Counted from the first letter of the stretch, positions 8,777 to 16,437 are shown. The stretch is 64,000 nucleotides of DNA from Megasphaera vaginalis (ex Bordigoni et al. 2020) (GCF_900240295.1 NZ_OEQB01000008.1:43528-107527), one strand, 5' to 3'. Program-made: numbers and translations. Notes: generated by a model not told the origin, from the sequence alone.

Positions 8777-9262
8777 CTGGAATAAGCCTTGCTATCAGGA
8801 ACGGGATCGCGTATATCGGATTTCATGGGATGGCCCACCGTTTAAAGCGATATAAGATTTTTAAATCATGGAAGCCGGAAGTCACGCCGGTTCGTATTAA
8901 CGATATGGAATCTGTTGATACGGAACCTGTCGCCGGTGTTCCCAGTAACGTGCCCGGTAAGGAGCGTAGTAAACGGGGAGGACAAGCGTTATGGCGCCGG
9001 ACGATGGTAAGCCGTCTATTGTCGGGATCCGAGCAAAGGGGCCCATAAAGAGGGGATAACCATTTTCCGGGATCACAGACTGCCTCTGTCTGGAGGCGAT
9101 CATCAGGAGAGTAGGAACGTCCGTATTGCCGATAAACGCCTGGCTACGTCATGGGAAGCGAGAGTATATAGCGCGGCGGGCAGTCGACAGAGCGGCATAA
9201 ATAGGTCGAAAGCGGGGATGGCGGAAACGTAGATAGGACATTCAGAAAGTATGTGTGCAGGT
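8777..9262. other. 486-base stretch without a supported gene
   Basis: Both strands contain stop-free runs (minus 8897-9103; minus 9144 into the thiolase; plus 8758-9048), but none has a ribosome binding site or a recognisable domain. The minus-strand frame ends in a Tyr/Arg/Pro-rich tail (YYAPYRARYWEHRRQ), which could be the eroded end of a former gene. I see no promoter or RNA structure that explains it. Confidence 0.4.
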
Positions 9263-9303
9263 AAAAAGAAAGACAGGACATCATGTCCTGTCTTTCTTTT
9301 TTT
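9263..9303. terminator. Bidirectional terminator after the thiolase gene
   Basis: An 18-bp inverted repeat (AAAAAGAAAGACAGGACA and complement) with a three-base loop, carrying A and T tracts on its two sides, so it can work in both directions. It serves the minus-strand thiolase. Confidence 0.85.
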
Positions 9304-9324
9304 GATTCCCTGTGTGAAAGAATC

Positions 9325-10509
9325 TTATTTGATCCGTTCGACGATGCAAGCCGTACCCTGGCCGCCGCCGATGCAGAGTGTAGCCAAACCATAAGTGCCG
9401 TCAACTTCCTGGAGACCGTAGAGAAGTGTAACGAGAATACGGGCGCCAGATGCACCGATCGGGTGTCCGATCGCAATAGCACCGCCATGGATGTTGACTT
9501 TATTCATGTCAAGACCGAGCTCACGGCAGCAATATACAGCCTGTGCTGCAAAGGCTTCGTTTGCTTCGATAAGATCGAGTTTGTCGCCTGTCAAGCCGGC
9601 TTTTTCAAGGGCTTTGCGGGAAGAGGGAACGGGGCCTGTACCCATGATAGCGGGATCAACGCCGGCAGAAGCGTAGCTTACGATTTTGGCAAGCGGCTTA
9701 ATGCCGAGTTCTTTGGCTTTGTCAGCAGACATGACGACAAATGCGGCAGCGCCGTCGTTGATGCCGGAAGCGTTACCTGCCGTAACCGTGCCGCCGTCTT
9801 TTTTGAATGCCGGTTTTAATTTGGCGAGACCTTCGACTGTTGTGCCTTCGCGAGGGAATTCGTCCGTATCAACGATAATGTCGCCTTTTTTGCCGTGAAT
9901 GACGACGGGAACGATCTGCGTTTTGAATGCGCCGCTCTTAATGGCTTCACAAGCTCTGACCTGCGAACGGCAGCCCAAAGCATCTTGATCTTCGCGGGTT
10001 ACATTAAAGCGTTCGGCAACGTTTTCTGCCGTCATACCCATGTGATATTGATTGAAAGCGTCCCATAAGCCGTCTTTAATCATTTCATCAACGAATTTGC
10101 TGTCGCCCATACGATAGCCCCAACGAGCTTTTTGTACGAGATACGGAGCCATCGACATGTTTTCCATGCCGCCTGCTACGATAATATCAGCGTCACCGGC
10201 TTTGATCATCTGTGCTGCCAACGATACGCAACGAAGACCGGATCCGCAAACTTTGTTAATTGTCATGGCCGGGGTTTCGATGGAAAGACCGGCTTTGATC
10301 ATTGCCTGACGAGCAGGATTCTGTCCGAGGCCTGCCTGGAGAACATTGCCCATTACGACTTCTTCAACGGCTTCCTTCTGGATACCGGCCCGTTTGATTG
10401 CTTCTTCAATAACGACAGCGCCGAGATCTACGGCAGGAACGTCTTTGAAAGCTCCGCCATATTTACCAACAGCTGTACGGCAAGCGCTTGCGATTACTAC
10501 TTCTTTCAT
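9325..10509 (-). CDS. thlA: Acetyl-CoA C-acetyltransferase (thiolase)
   Basis: The 394-residue protein matches the biosynthetic thiolase family, which condenses two acetyl-CoA to acetoacetyl-CoA, the entry step to butyrate and longer fatty acids in these fermenters. Catalytic residues are visible: the acyl-accepting Cys88 in [10 protein letters not shown], His in [11 protein letters not shown] near residue 350, and Cys in [10 protein letters not shown] near 380, plus [16 protein letters not shown] precedes the ATG. It stands alone between its terminator and an intergenic region without other fatty-acid genes, so beta-oxidation-type partners must be elsewhere. Confidence 0.95.
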   Translation of the reverse strand: MKEVVIASACRTAVGKYGGAFKDVPAVDLGAVVIEEAIKRAGIQKEAVEEVVMGNVLQAGLGQNPARQAMIKAGLSIETPAMTINKVCGSGLRCVSLAAQMIKAGDADIIVAGGMENMSMAPYLVQKARWGYRMGDSKFVDEMIKDGLWDAFNQYHMGMTAENVAERFNVTREDQDALGCRSQVRACEAIKSGAFKTQIVPVVIHGKKGDIIVDTDEFPREGTTVEGLAKLKPAFKKDGGTVTAGNASGINDGAAAFVVMSADKAKELGIKPLAKIVSYASAGVDPAIMGTGPVPSSRKALEKAGLTGDKLDLIEANEAFAAQAVYCCRELGLDMNKVNIHGGAIAIGHPIGASGARILVTLLYGLQEVDGTYGLATLCIGGGQGTACIVERIK

Positions 10510-10787
10510 CTCATAACCACCCTTTCTGAATGCGAAAATAAATTAGGTATACTTTTTCATACAGTAGATGAATCTGCTGTTTCAAACATGAATATGATCG
10601 GACAATCCGGTAACGTCATAAATTCAGCAACTGCTGTAAAATATGAGTTCCAAATTTCACAATCTCTACATACATATAGTATATTTTTTCACAAAGAAAA
10701 GCAAGAGGAAAAAGGAGATATTCCTATGCTGATTAGTCATTGAATGATAAGATGCAAGGCGTAAAAAGAATGCTTAAATTTGGACTG
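10510..10787. other. Thiolase upstream region
   Basis: This 278-base AT-rich interval should hold the minus-strand thiolase promoter, but I find no clear -35/-10 pair. A small inverted repeat (ACAGTAGAT / ATCTGCTGT) at 10561-10580 lies about 55 bases before the thiolase start and could be an operator. No gene is supported here. Confidence 0.35.
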
Positions 10788-10881
10788 GCCGAAAAAGGGA
10801 AAAATAAAAGCAGCAGTTCCTCTTATCGAAGATATGGTTCATAAAAATCTCGATATCGATAAGAGTAGGACTGCTGCTTTT
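10788..10881 (-). terminator. Terminator of the tandem small-peptide operon
   Basis: A long stem pairs AAAAGCAGCAGT (10806-10817) with ACTGCTGCTTTT (10870-10881) and continues inward with TCTTATCGA / TCGATAAGA. Reading on the minus strand it is followed by a T-rich run (TTTTATTTTTCCCTTTTT), as expected for a terminator 18 bases after the last small ORF. Confidence 0.75.
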
Positions 10882-10898
10882 GCCATGCCATTTTCCAC

Positions 10899-10982
10899 TT
10901 AGAACATATTAACGATGAAGCTGTAGCTCATCAGAATGCCGAGGGAAATAATCAACTTGAAATTTCCGTTTAAACCGCTCAT
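10899..10982 (-). CDS. 27-residue hydrophobic peptide, copy 1
   Basis: A 28-codon ORF with a perfect ribosome binding site (AAAGGAG, eight bases before the ATG). The peptide begins MSGLNGNFKL, continues through a hydrophobic core containing ISLGILMSYSF, and ends IVNMF, which would span a membrane once. It shares 20 of 27 residues with the ORF 60 bases upstream, and in 14 of those 20 the codons differ only silently. That pattern indicates selection on the protein. It lies second in a two-gene unit followed by a terminator. Function unknown. Type I toxin peptides and small subunits of membrane complexes have similar size and character, but nothing here decides between them. Confidence 0.75.
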   Translation of the reverse strand: MSGLNGNFKLIISLGILMSYSFIVNMF

Positions 10983-11042
10983 AGGGAAAGCTCCTTTCTG
11001 TCTGTAAATGCAATTAAATGAATATTCATAAGCTTAATTACT

Positions 11043-11126
11043 TTATAGCATATTGACAACAAAACTATAACTCATTAAGATTCCGAGTGATATAACTAAT
11101 TTTACGTTTTCATTTAACTGTGTCAT
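11043..11126 (-). CDS. 27-residue hydrophobic peptide, copy 2
   Basis: A 28-codon ORF with GAGGTGA seven bases before its ATG. The peptide begins MTQLNENVKL, carries ISLGILMSYSF unchanged, and ends VVNML. It has the same length as copy 1 and no gap in alignment. Non-identical positions are mostly conservative (Ile/Val, Phe/Val, Phe/Leu) or lie in the polar N-terminus. Copy 2 is AT-richer at third positions than copy 1, so the duplication is old. The pair sits alone between the thiolase and an unrelated plus-strand operon. Confidence 0.75.
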   Translation of the reverse strand: MTQLNENVKLVISLGILMSYSFVVNML

Positions 11127-11170
11127 TGTATGGTCACCTCTTCGTGATACAAATTCGAGATACATATGAT

Positions 11171-11269
11171 TTATAGTAAACAGATAGATAAAACAAAATC
11201 TAAAACGTTTAATCTATCTAAAATCATAATAGCACTAGCCATAAAAAATACAATAGGCATCTTAGGCAT
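11171..11269 (-). CDS. Possible 32-residue hydrophobic ORF
   Basis: A short minus-strand ORF (begins MPKMPIVFFMASAIM, ends VLSICLL) lies 44 bases before peptide copy 2. It is hydrophobic but has no good ribosome binding site, and a 13-bp inverted repeat (11182-11219) runs through it. It could instead be part of the promoter or leader of the peptide operon. Confidence 0.2.
   Translation of the reverse strand: MPKMPIVFFMASAIMILDRLNVLDFVLSICLL
11182..11219. repeat. Inverted repeat upstream of the small-peptide operon
   Basis: AGATAGATAAAAC and GTTTAATCTATCT form 13-base arms with one mismatch around a 12-base centre, 56 bases before the first peptide start. It could be an operator or a 5' leader hairpin. 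Confidence 0.45.
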
Positions 11270-11388
11270 TAATACACACTCAAAATGATGCAAATGCAAT
11301 TGTTGTTTTTCCGGTTATGCCAAATTAAGTTACAGGACAGATAAATGTCGGTGTTTTAACTGAAAAAGGCGGAATTAAAAAAGATTGA
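11266..11388 (+). pseudogene. Possible gene remnant
   Basis: One plus-strand frame reads like protein on both sides of a TAA at 11326: NDANAIVVFPVMPN, stop, then VTGQINVGVLTEKGGIKKD and TGA. There is no start or ribosome binding site. I do not recognise the source family. The match to coding character is subjective. Confidence 0.2.
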
Positions 11389-11476
11389 AAAATATAAAAT
11401 ATGTATAAATTTTCTAAAAATATTCAAAACTTTAATTGTTTAAGAAGAATAGCGATACAGAAAGGCAGGCCTTCCC

Positions 11477-11505
11477 TCGACAGCCGGAAGGGAACATCAT
11501 ATAAT
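11477..11505 (+). promoter_or_regulatory. Promoter of the 11.5-14.4 kb operon
   Basis: TCGACA, 17 bases, TATAAT, ending 38 bases before the first ATG. A short inverted repeat CCTTCC/GGAAGG overlaps the -35 region. Confidence 0.55.
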
Positions 11506-11543
11506 AAATAAAAGCTTAAATAAAGATTGAAAAGGAGAAAGAA

Positions 11544-12149
11544 ATGGGGTTTTTAGATGCCTTTTATCAGAATAAACCGGCCGAATCGGGAAGCGATAAG
11601 ATTTATAATCGCGCTTATCGGCTTTTTAATTCGCCGGAAGAGCAAAACCAATTGTTGCCGGAGAACATCAGAAATGCTTTGTTACAAGGACGAAACTGCG
11701 ATGAAATAGATGGTAGCGGCGAATTTGGCAAGGTCCCGACCAATCCGATTCCCGTTAACGGGAGCTTTGGAGAATGGAGTTATTTATCCAAGTTGCGGTT
11801 AGCCGATACCGGCGGTCGGCTTTTTTTTCATAAAGTCCGCACAATCGGTGATGTAGATGTGTTTGTCGTCGTTAGCGGCAGCGGCAAACATGCTGCCCTT
11901 TTATATTTTGATCCCGGACATCCAAGGCCGTCGGGCTATTGCCCTGAAGGGTATATCCTGGAACGGGAGGCTGTTTTTCCGCGCGGTATTACCACTACGT
12001 ATCCGGAGTTCCCAAAAGGATTGTACGGGCGCATCAAGAAGGAAGCAAAACAGCGGCTCCATGTCGACATTGCCGAAAAAGAAGCGAAACAGATCGCCGT
12101 TGCTGAAGTCCGGAAGGCGTTGCGTCAGTTAAAGGGGTACGAATCATGA
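11544..12149 (+). CDS. Conserved-looking protein of unknown function
   Basis: The 201-residue soluble protein has no signal peptide or membrane segment. A central block (NPIPVNGSFGEWSYLSKLR followed by LFFHKVRTIGDVDVFVVV) has the look of a conserved alpha/beta domain, and the C-terminus is a charged Lys/Ala/Glu helix. AAGGAG lies seven bases before the ATG. It is first in a probable operon with a TVP38-type membrane protein (stop and start overlap as ATGA), a dGTPase-like protein and a DUF1653 protein. I cannot assign a function. Confidence 0.8.
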   Translation: MGFLDAFYQNKPAESGSDKIYNRAYRLFNSPEEQNQLLPENIRNALLQGRNCDEIDGSGEFGKVPTNPIPVNGSFGEWSYLSKLRLADTGGRLFFHKVRTIGDVDVFVVVSGSGKHAALLYFDPGHPRPSGYCPEGYILEREAVFPRGITTTYPEFPKGLYGRIKKEAKQRLHVDIAEKEAKQIAVAEVRKALRQLKGYES

Positions 12150-12832
12150 AACGGAAACCGATTATTGAGTCGAACCGATGGTTGCAAATTGCCGTTTGCA
12201 TCATTCTCTTGCTGATCTTTGTGGCCGTTCATTTTTTTATTCCCGATTTTTATCACAACTTGGTGGTATTGACGACGAGCGGAAATATTCGCGGTCTGAT
12301 CGGCTATATCGGCTCCTTCGGCTACGGTGCGATGGCTATCAGTATTTTCATGATCGTTTTGACCAACATGACCGGCCTGCCGTCATTGCCTTTTCTCATT
12401 GTCAACGGCATCATGTTCGGGTTAATTCCCGGCATCATTATTTCATGGATCGGCGAGTTTCTGGGCAATGAAGCGGGGTTTCTGATCATGCGAACCGTTT
12501 TGCGCGGCTACGCGCAGCGCTTGATTGAAAAGAGCAATATGCTCAGCAAAATTGATTCGTACAGTACGATAAAGAATGTCGCTATTGCCAGAGCGATCCC
12601 GTATTCCCCCAACGTTCTCTTTACTGCCTTGATAGCGATGAGCAAGATCGGCTTTCGTGACCATACGGCGGCGACTTTTGTCGGTAAATTGCCTGCCGTC
12701 GTCATTGAAGTTTGGTTGGGGCATGACTTGATTCATATACAACAGCATGGCGGACGTTTACTGGTTCTCGTGATGGGGATTGCCGTGGCTTACGGAATTT
12801 ATCACTATTACAAGCGGAAAAAATCCACATAA
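12146..12832 (+). CDS. TVP38/TMEM64 (DedA-like) membrane protein
   Basis: A 228-residue polytopic membrane protein. An N-terminal transmembrane helix (LQIAVCIILLLIFVAVHFF) is followed by the SNARE-associated/VTT domain, with the characteristic glycine-rich reentrant segments (GLPSLPFLIVNGIMFGLIPG and WIGEFLGNEAGF) and a basic tail (YYKRKK). Proteins of this superfamily act in lipid scrambling and membrane homeostasis. Its start overlaps the previous stop by four bases. Confidence 0.85.
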   Translation: MKRKPIIESNRWLQIAVCIILLLIFVAVHFFIPDFYHNLVVLTTSGNIRGLIGYIGSFGYGAMAISIFMIVLTNMTGLPSLPFLIVNGIMFGLIPGIIISWIGEFLGNEAGFLIMRTVLRGYAQRLIEKSNMLSKIDSYSTIKNVAIARAIPYSPNVLFTALIAMSKIGFRDHTAATFVGKLPAVVIEVWLGHDLIHIQQHGGRLLVLVMGIAVAYGIYHYYKRKKST

Positions 12833-12842
12833 AGGAGGAACG

Positions 12843-14087
12843 ATGAAAGGGTCTTTTGCGAGTGTGCGGATGGATGAGCAACATCCTCATTGGCGACAGG
12901 CAGTCGCCAGAAAAGGGCGTCTTTATCGGCGTGAAGGTGATTTTCGTACCGAGTTCGGACGGGACTACACGCGGATTATTCATTCGACGGCATACAGTCG
13001 GCTGAAACACAAAACACAGGTTTTTTTCACGACGAAGAATGATCACATTTCGACGCGTATCGATCACGTTAACCAAGTGAACTCCGTCAGCAGCACGATC
13101 GGGCAGTTCTTGGGACTGAACACGGAGTTGATCGGGGCGATCGCGCAGGGCCATGATTTGGGGCATTCCCCTTTCGGGCATTTGGGAGAACGGGTGTTGT
13201 GGGAAATCAGTAAGAAGGAATTGGGGGAAACGTTCTGGCATGAACGGCAGGGGTTGCGTGTAGTCGATTCCATTGAGACCTTGTTGGATCCTGCCGGCAG
13301 AACCAGCAATCTGATGTTGACGTATGCCGTTCGTGACGGCATTATCAGTCATTGCGGCGAAGTGCGGCAAACCGTATTGCGGCCGCGACGGGAAGGCCTT
13401 GATCTGGACGTGATCCGTCGCCCTAATGAGTATGAACCGTACACCTGGGAAGGCTGTGTCGTCAAAATTGCCGATAAGATCGCTTATCTTGGCAGAGATA
13501 TTGAGGACGCCGTCAGGTTGCACATCCTTAAAGAGGACGGGCAGCCGCTGAAGGAGCTGTTGCGGCAATTGAACAGTCATCTGCGGATGAATCTCCAATC
13601 GGTTACGAATACAGCCATTATGTATCCGCTGGTAACGGATATTTGCCGCGAAAGCACGCCGGAAAAAGGGTTGGTCTTGTCGGCGTCACATTTGCAACTT
13701 ATGGATACAGTCATGAAATTTAATTACCAGCATATTTATCGCAGCAAACGGTTGGAAATTTACCATGCTTACGCTCGTCTGATATTGGAATCAATTTACT
13801 CTCTTTTAAAAGAATGCTATGCCGGCGACGGAACCTTAGACAATCTTCGCCTTCTGCAGCACGATTACCCGACGCTGGGACGTCATTTTCTGGAACGGAT
13901 GTACAAGTTGTCCGACGTCGGCAGGAAAACGGCGCTGCACGATAAATTCGGCAACGATTTCGGCAATACCGTGCTCTATCGCATCAGCTCGACGGAGCGC
14001 GATTACCGAATTGCCTGTATTGATTACATCGCCGGCATGACGGATACGTATGCGGAAAAAATATTTGTCGAAATGACGACTTTTTAG
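12843..14087 (+). CDS. dgt: dGTPase-like HD-domain triphosphohydrolase
   Basis: The 414-residue protein resembles deoxyguanosinetriphosphate triphosphohydrolases, which split dNTPs to deoxynucleoside and triphosphate. The N-terminal part has RLKHKTQVF and the metal-binding HD motif in GHDLGHSPFGHLGE near residues 102-115, with further ligands in TRIDHVNQV and KIADKIAYLGRDIEDA. Start: ATG at 12843 just after AAAGGAGG, preferred over frame extensions into the upstream gene. Substrate preference cannot be read from the sequence, so the symbol is provisional. Confidence 0.85.
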   Translation: MKGSFASVRMDEQHPHWRQAVARKGRLYRREGDFRTEFGRDYTRIIHSTAYSRLKHKTQVFFTTKNDHISTRIDHVNQVNSVSSTIGQFLGLNTELIGAIAQGHDLGHSPFGHLGERVLWEISKKELGETFWHERQGLRVVDSIETLLDPAGRTSNLMLTYAVRDGIISHCGEVRQTVLRPRREGLDLDVIRRPNEYEPYTWEGCVVKIADKIAYLGRDIEDAVRLHILKEDGQPLKELLRQLNSHLRMNLQSVTNTAIMYPLVTDICRESTPEKGLVLSASHLQLMDTVMKFNYQHIYRSKRLEIYHAYARLILESIYSLLKECYAGDGTLDNLRLLQHDYPTLGRHFLERMYKLSDVGRKTALHDKFGNDFGNTVLYRISSTERDYRIACIDYIAGMTDTYAEKIFVEMTTF

Positions 14088-14143
14088 TCTCGGTGTGCTA
14101 CAATGTAGGGCATAGTTGGCAAGTCGGACAAAAGGAGGAACGC

Positions 14144-14377
14144 ATGAGAGATTTACCGCAAGAAAAGGAAATTTGGCTTCATTTCAAGGGAGGTACGTAC
14201 CAGATCATCACCTTGGCCGAACATACGGAAACGGGTGCTCAATTCGTTATTTACAAAGCGCTGGACGGAAATCGGAAGACCTATGCCAGGCCGCTGAAAG
14301 AGTTTATGGGCGAAATTGACAGGAATAAATATCCGAAGGCGGAACAAGATTACCGCTTCGTGCTTCGCAAACGATGA
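14144..14377 (+). CDS. DUF1653 domain protein
   Basis: The 77-residue product consists of one DUF1653 domain: HFKGGTYQIITLAEHTET, VIYKALDG and the terminal YRFVLRKR match the usual pattern of this small family, which is of unknown function. AAAGGAGG lies five bases before the ATG at 14144. A longer frame upstream lacks a start signal. It probably closes the operon begun at 11544. Confidence 0.85.
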   Translation: MRDLPQEKEIWLHFKGGTYQIITLAEHTETGAQFVIYKALDGNRKTYARPLKEFMGEIDRNKYPKAEQDYRFVLRKR

Positions 14378-14393
14378 GATTAGAATATTTTTC

Positions 14394-14423
14394 TTGACAG
14401 CGTGCGTATATATTTGATAAAAT
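14394..14423 (+). promoter_or_regulatory. Promoter of infC-rpmI-rplT
   Basis: A consensus TTGACA at 14394 and TAAAAT at 14418, 18 bases apart, about 130 bases before infC. Confidence 0.75.
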
Positions 14424-14445
14424 AAATTCGTTAAAATCAAGCAGA

Positions 14446-14537
14446 GGCTATCCGCTTCTCACCTTACACGACGTTACGTTACTAGGGTTTATGTTGTACG
14501 GTAAGAGCGGATAGCCCATGCTGTCCGTTCTTTTTTT
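14446..14537 (+). promoter_or_regulatory. Transcription attenuator in the infC leader (L20/IF3 autoregulation type)
   Basis: Two mutually exclusive structures are visible. A long-range stem pairs GGCTATCCGC (14446-14455) and following bases with GCGGATAGCC at 14507-14516. Alternatively AGCGGATAGC (14506-14515) pairs with GCTGTCCGTT (14520-14529) around CCAT and is followed by seven T, a classic terminator. Formation of the first blocks the second. In Bacillus the equivalent leader is controlled by ribosomal protein L20, the product of rplT in this operon. Confidence 0.8.
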
Positions 14538-14553
14538 ATGGAGGTGAAAGACG

Positions 14554-15069
14554 ATTAGTAAGGAACAGCGTATTAACGAACAAATCAGAGCCCGTGAAGT
14601 CCGCGTAGTAAGTGATACGAACGAACAGCTTGGCGTCATGTCGCTTCGTTCAGCTCTGCAGATCGCTGAAGAACGCCGGTTGGATTTGGTTGAAGTTGCT
14701 ACGAATGCCAAACCGCCTGTCTGTCGTATTATGGATTATGGCAAGTATCGCTACGAACAGCAGAAACGCGAAAAAGAGGCTAAGAAGAAACAAAAAGTGC
14801 TGACGTTGAAAGAAGTCAAATTACGGCCCAACATTGAAGACCATGATTTCAACGTCAAAAAGAAGGCTGCAGAAAAGTTTTTAGGTGAAGGCAGCAAGGT
14901 CAAGGTGACGATCATGTTCCGCGGCCGTGAAATGAGCCATCCTGAATTGGGCAGAAATTTGCTGATTCGTTTCGCTGATGAACTGAAAGAACTTGCACAC
15001 GTAGAAAAAGAGCCGAAAATAGAGGGCAGAAACATGACGATGGTTATGGCTGTCAATAAGGTGAAGTAA
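14554..15069 (+). CDS. infC: Translation initiation factor IF-3, ATT start
   Basis: IF-3 binds the 30S subunit and checks start codon-anticodon pairing. The full-length 171-residue protein requires an ATT start at 14554, seven bases after GGAGGTG (14540-14546): [17 protein letters not shown] is the conserved N-terminus. The first ATG in frame (14638) would cut 28 conserved residues. The N-domain, basic linker ([11 protein letters not shown]) and C-domain ([27 protein letters not shown]) are complete. A non-canonical AUU start is a known device by which IF-3 limits its own translation. rpmI and rplT follow. Confidence 0.97.
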   Translation: MSKEQRINEQIRAREVRVVSDTNEQLGVMSLRSALQIAEERRLDLVEVATNAKPPVCRIMDYGKYRYEQQKREKEAKKKQKVLTLKEVKLRPNIEDHDFNVKKKAAEKFLGEGSKVKVTIMFRGREMSHPELGRNLLIRFADELKELAHVEKEPKIEGRNMTMVMAVNKVK

Positions 15070-15086
15070 GAGGAGGATATTGTATC

Positions 15087-15284
15087 ATGCGGAAATTAAA
15101 AACCCGCCGCGCTGCGGCAAAACGTTTTTCCTTGACGGGAACCGGTAAATTCAAACGTGCGAAGGCTTATAAGAGTCATATCTTGGAAAAGAAATCTCAA
15201 AAACGGAAACGGAACTTACGTAAAGCGGCATTAGTGGCCAAAACCAATCTTGATGCCATTCGTAAAATGTGCCCGTACGCATAA
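15087..15284 (+). CDS. rpmI: 50S ribosomal protein L35
   Basis: The 65-residue, strongly basic protein matches L35 ([40 protein letters not shown]). It lies 17 bases after infC with AGGAGG upstream, in the standard infC-rpmI-rplT order. Confidence 0.98.
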   Translation: MRKLKTRRAAAKRFSLTGTGKFKRAKAYKSHILEKKSQKRKRNLRKAALVAKTNLDAIRKMCPYA

Positions 15285-15325
15285 GCTGTCGTAGTTTGCA
15301 ATTGTAAATTGGGAGGAATCATATA

Positions 15326-15676
15326 ATGGCTAGAATTAAAGTCGGTGTTACAGCACACGCTCGTCATAAAAAAATCTTGAAAATGGCTAAAGGCTATCGC
15401 GGTACGCGCAGCCGTCTCTTCAAAAAAGCAAACGAAAGTGTCATGAAGGCGCTTTTCTATGCTCGTCGTGATCGTCGCACGAAAAAACGTGAATTCCGCA
15501 AATTGTGGATTGCCCGTATCAATGCCGCGTCCCGTGCCAACGGTATGAGTTACAGCCGGTTTATCTGCGGTCTCACGAAGGCCGGTGTTATCGTTAACCG
15601 TAAAATGCTCGCCGATCTCGCTGTCAATGATGCAGCCGGGTTTGCAAAATTGGTAGACGTAGCCAAAGCACAGTAA
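15326..15676 (+). CDS. rplT: 50S ribosomal protein L20
   Basis: A complete 116-residue L20 ([42 protein letters not shown]). L20 is needed early in 50S assembly and is the known repressor of this operon in Firmicutes, which fits the attenuator at 14446-14537. GGGAGG precedes the start. Confidence 0.98.
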   Translation: MARIKVGVTAHARHKKILKMAKGYRGTRSRLFKKANESVMKALFYARRDRRTKKREFRKLWIARINAASRANGMSYSRFICGLTKAGVIVNRKMLADLAVNDAAGFAKLVDVAKAQ

Positions 15677-15685
15677 GAGACAGAA

Positions 15686-15720
15686 TAAAAAGGTCTTGCC
15701 TTTAAGGCAAGACCTTTTTT
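15686..15720 (+). terminator. Terminator of the infC operon
   Basis: AAAAAGGTCTTGCC and its complement form a stem with a short TTTA loop followed by TTTTTT. Confidence 0.92.
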
Positions 15721-15774
15721 GCATGTAAGGCGGCATTGCAATCAAGCGGCAGTTTTTTTCCGGACGGGGTACTG

Positions 15775-16332
15775 TCAAAGTTTGGGGTAATACATCATTA
15801 CGAAGACAGCGGCTGTGTCCAGGCTGTCGTTGGAATACCAATGCGGTTTATCGCCGGGAAAGTGGAGAACTTCACCGGCCGCTGCCGTCAGATTTTCATC
15901 GGGAAGGTGCAGCGTGATGTTGCCTGATGCAATAAAGGCATACTCTTCGACACCGGCATAATGGACTTGTTTGGCTGTACAGCCGCCTGGCTGATAAGTA
16001 CAGGTATATAATTCAATCCCTTTAGACTCGTCAAATTCCATGAGCGGATGATAAATGCAGCCTGTTTCATCATCGCCGACAGATGTCGCGACAGGCCGAT
16101 AAATGACGGCCCCTTGCGTTCCTTGCGGTTTTAAGAAAAAATTCAGCGGTGTCTTCAACGTATTTGCTAAATTCCACAATATCGAAATTGAAGGATTTCT
16201 GATACCTCGTTCAATTTCGCTTATCATGCTTTTGCTGACACCGGATGCCGCTGAAAGCGATTCTAAAGTCAGGTTTCGCTGTTTGCGGATAAATTTGAGA
16301 TTACTCCCAATATTTTCACTAATAGTATCCAT
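15775..16332 (-). CDS. XRE-type regulator with cupin domain
   Basis: The 185-residue protein has an N-terminal helix-turn-helix (IGSNLKFIRKQRNLTLESLS, SGVSKSMISEIERGIRNPSI) and a C-terminal cupin barrel from about residue 105 (GGCTAKQVHYAGVEEYAFI, LHFPGDKPHWYSND), the architecture of small-molecule-sensing repressors such as PuuR. The ATG at 16332 follows GAGGTG. An upstream in-frame ATG at 16365 lacks a binding site. It is divergent from a dehydratase-like gene across an interval dominated by a large palindrome, so both genes are its likely targets. Confidence 0.88.
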   Translation of the reverse strand: MDTISENIGSNLKFIRKQRNLTLESLSAASGVSKSMISEIERGIRNPSISILWNLANTLKTPLNFFLKPQGTQGAVIYRPVATSVGDDETGCIYHPLMEFDESKGIELYTCTYQPGGCTAKQVHYAGVEEYAFIASGNITLHLPDENLTAAAGEVLHFPGDKPHWYSNDSLDTAAVFVMMYYPKL

Positions 16333-16397
16333 AAAACACCTCACATATGACACTTGCCAAAACAAGAATAATAGACTATAATTCCGTTATAAAGGAA

Positions 16398-16437
16398 ATA
16401 ATTTCATTATATAGAAATTTCGATATAATGAAATTAT
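16398..16437. promoter_or_regulatory. 40-bp palindromic operator/promoter between divergent genes
   Basis: Perfect 15-base arms ATAATTTCATTATAT and complement flank a ten-base centre (AGAAATTTCG). Each arm contains a TATAAT on its outgoing strand (plus 16424-16429, minus 16411-16406), so the site appears to overlap two divergent promoters. Outer arms AGACTATAATT/AATTATAGTCT (16373-16383, 16432-16442) extend the symmetry. Confidence 0.7.

Noticed and set aside
6037..8838. A 933-residue open frame antisense to the oxidoreductase gene
   Set aside because: It mirrors the codon bias of the true gene, has no ribosome binding site or known domain, and the sense strand has all family motifs.
8897..9103. 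A 68-residue minus-strand ORF after the oxidoreductase
   Set aside because: No ribosome binding site, no homology recognised; kept only as part of an unexplained region.
10726..10743. A five-codon plus-strand ORF (MLISH) with a strong AAAGGAG upstream
   Set aside because: There is no plus-strand gene downstream for a leader peptide to regulate; probably chance.
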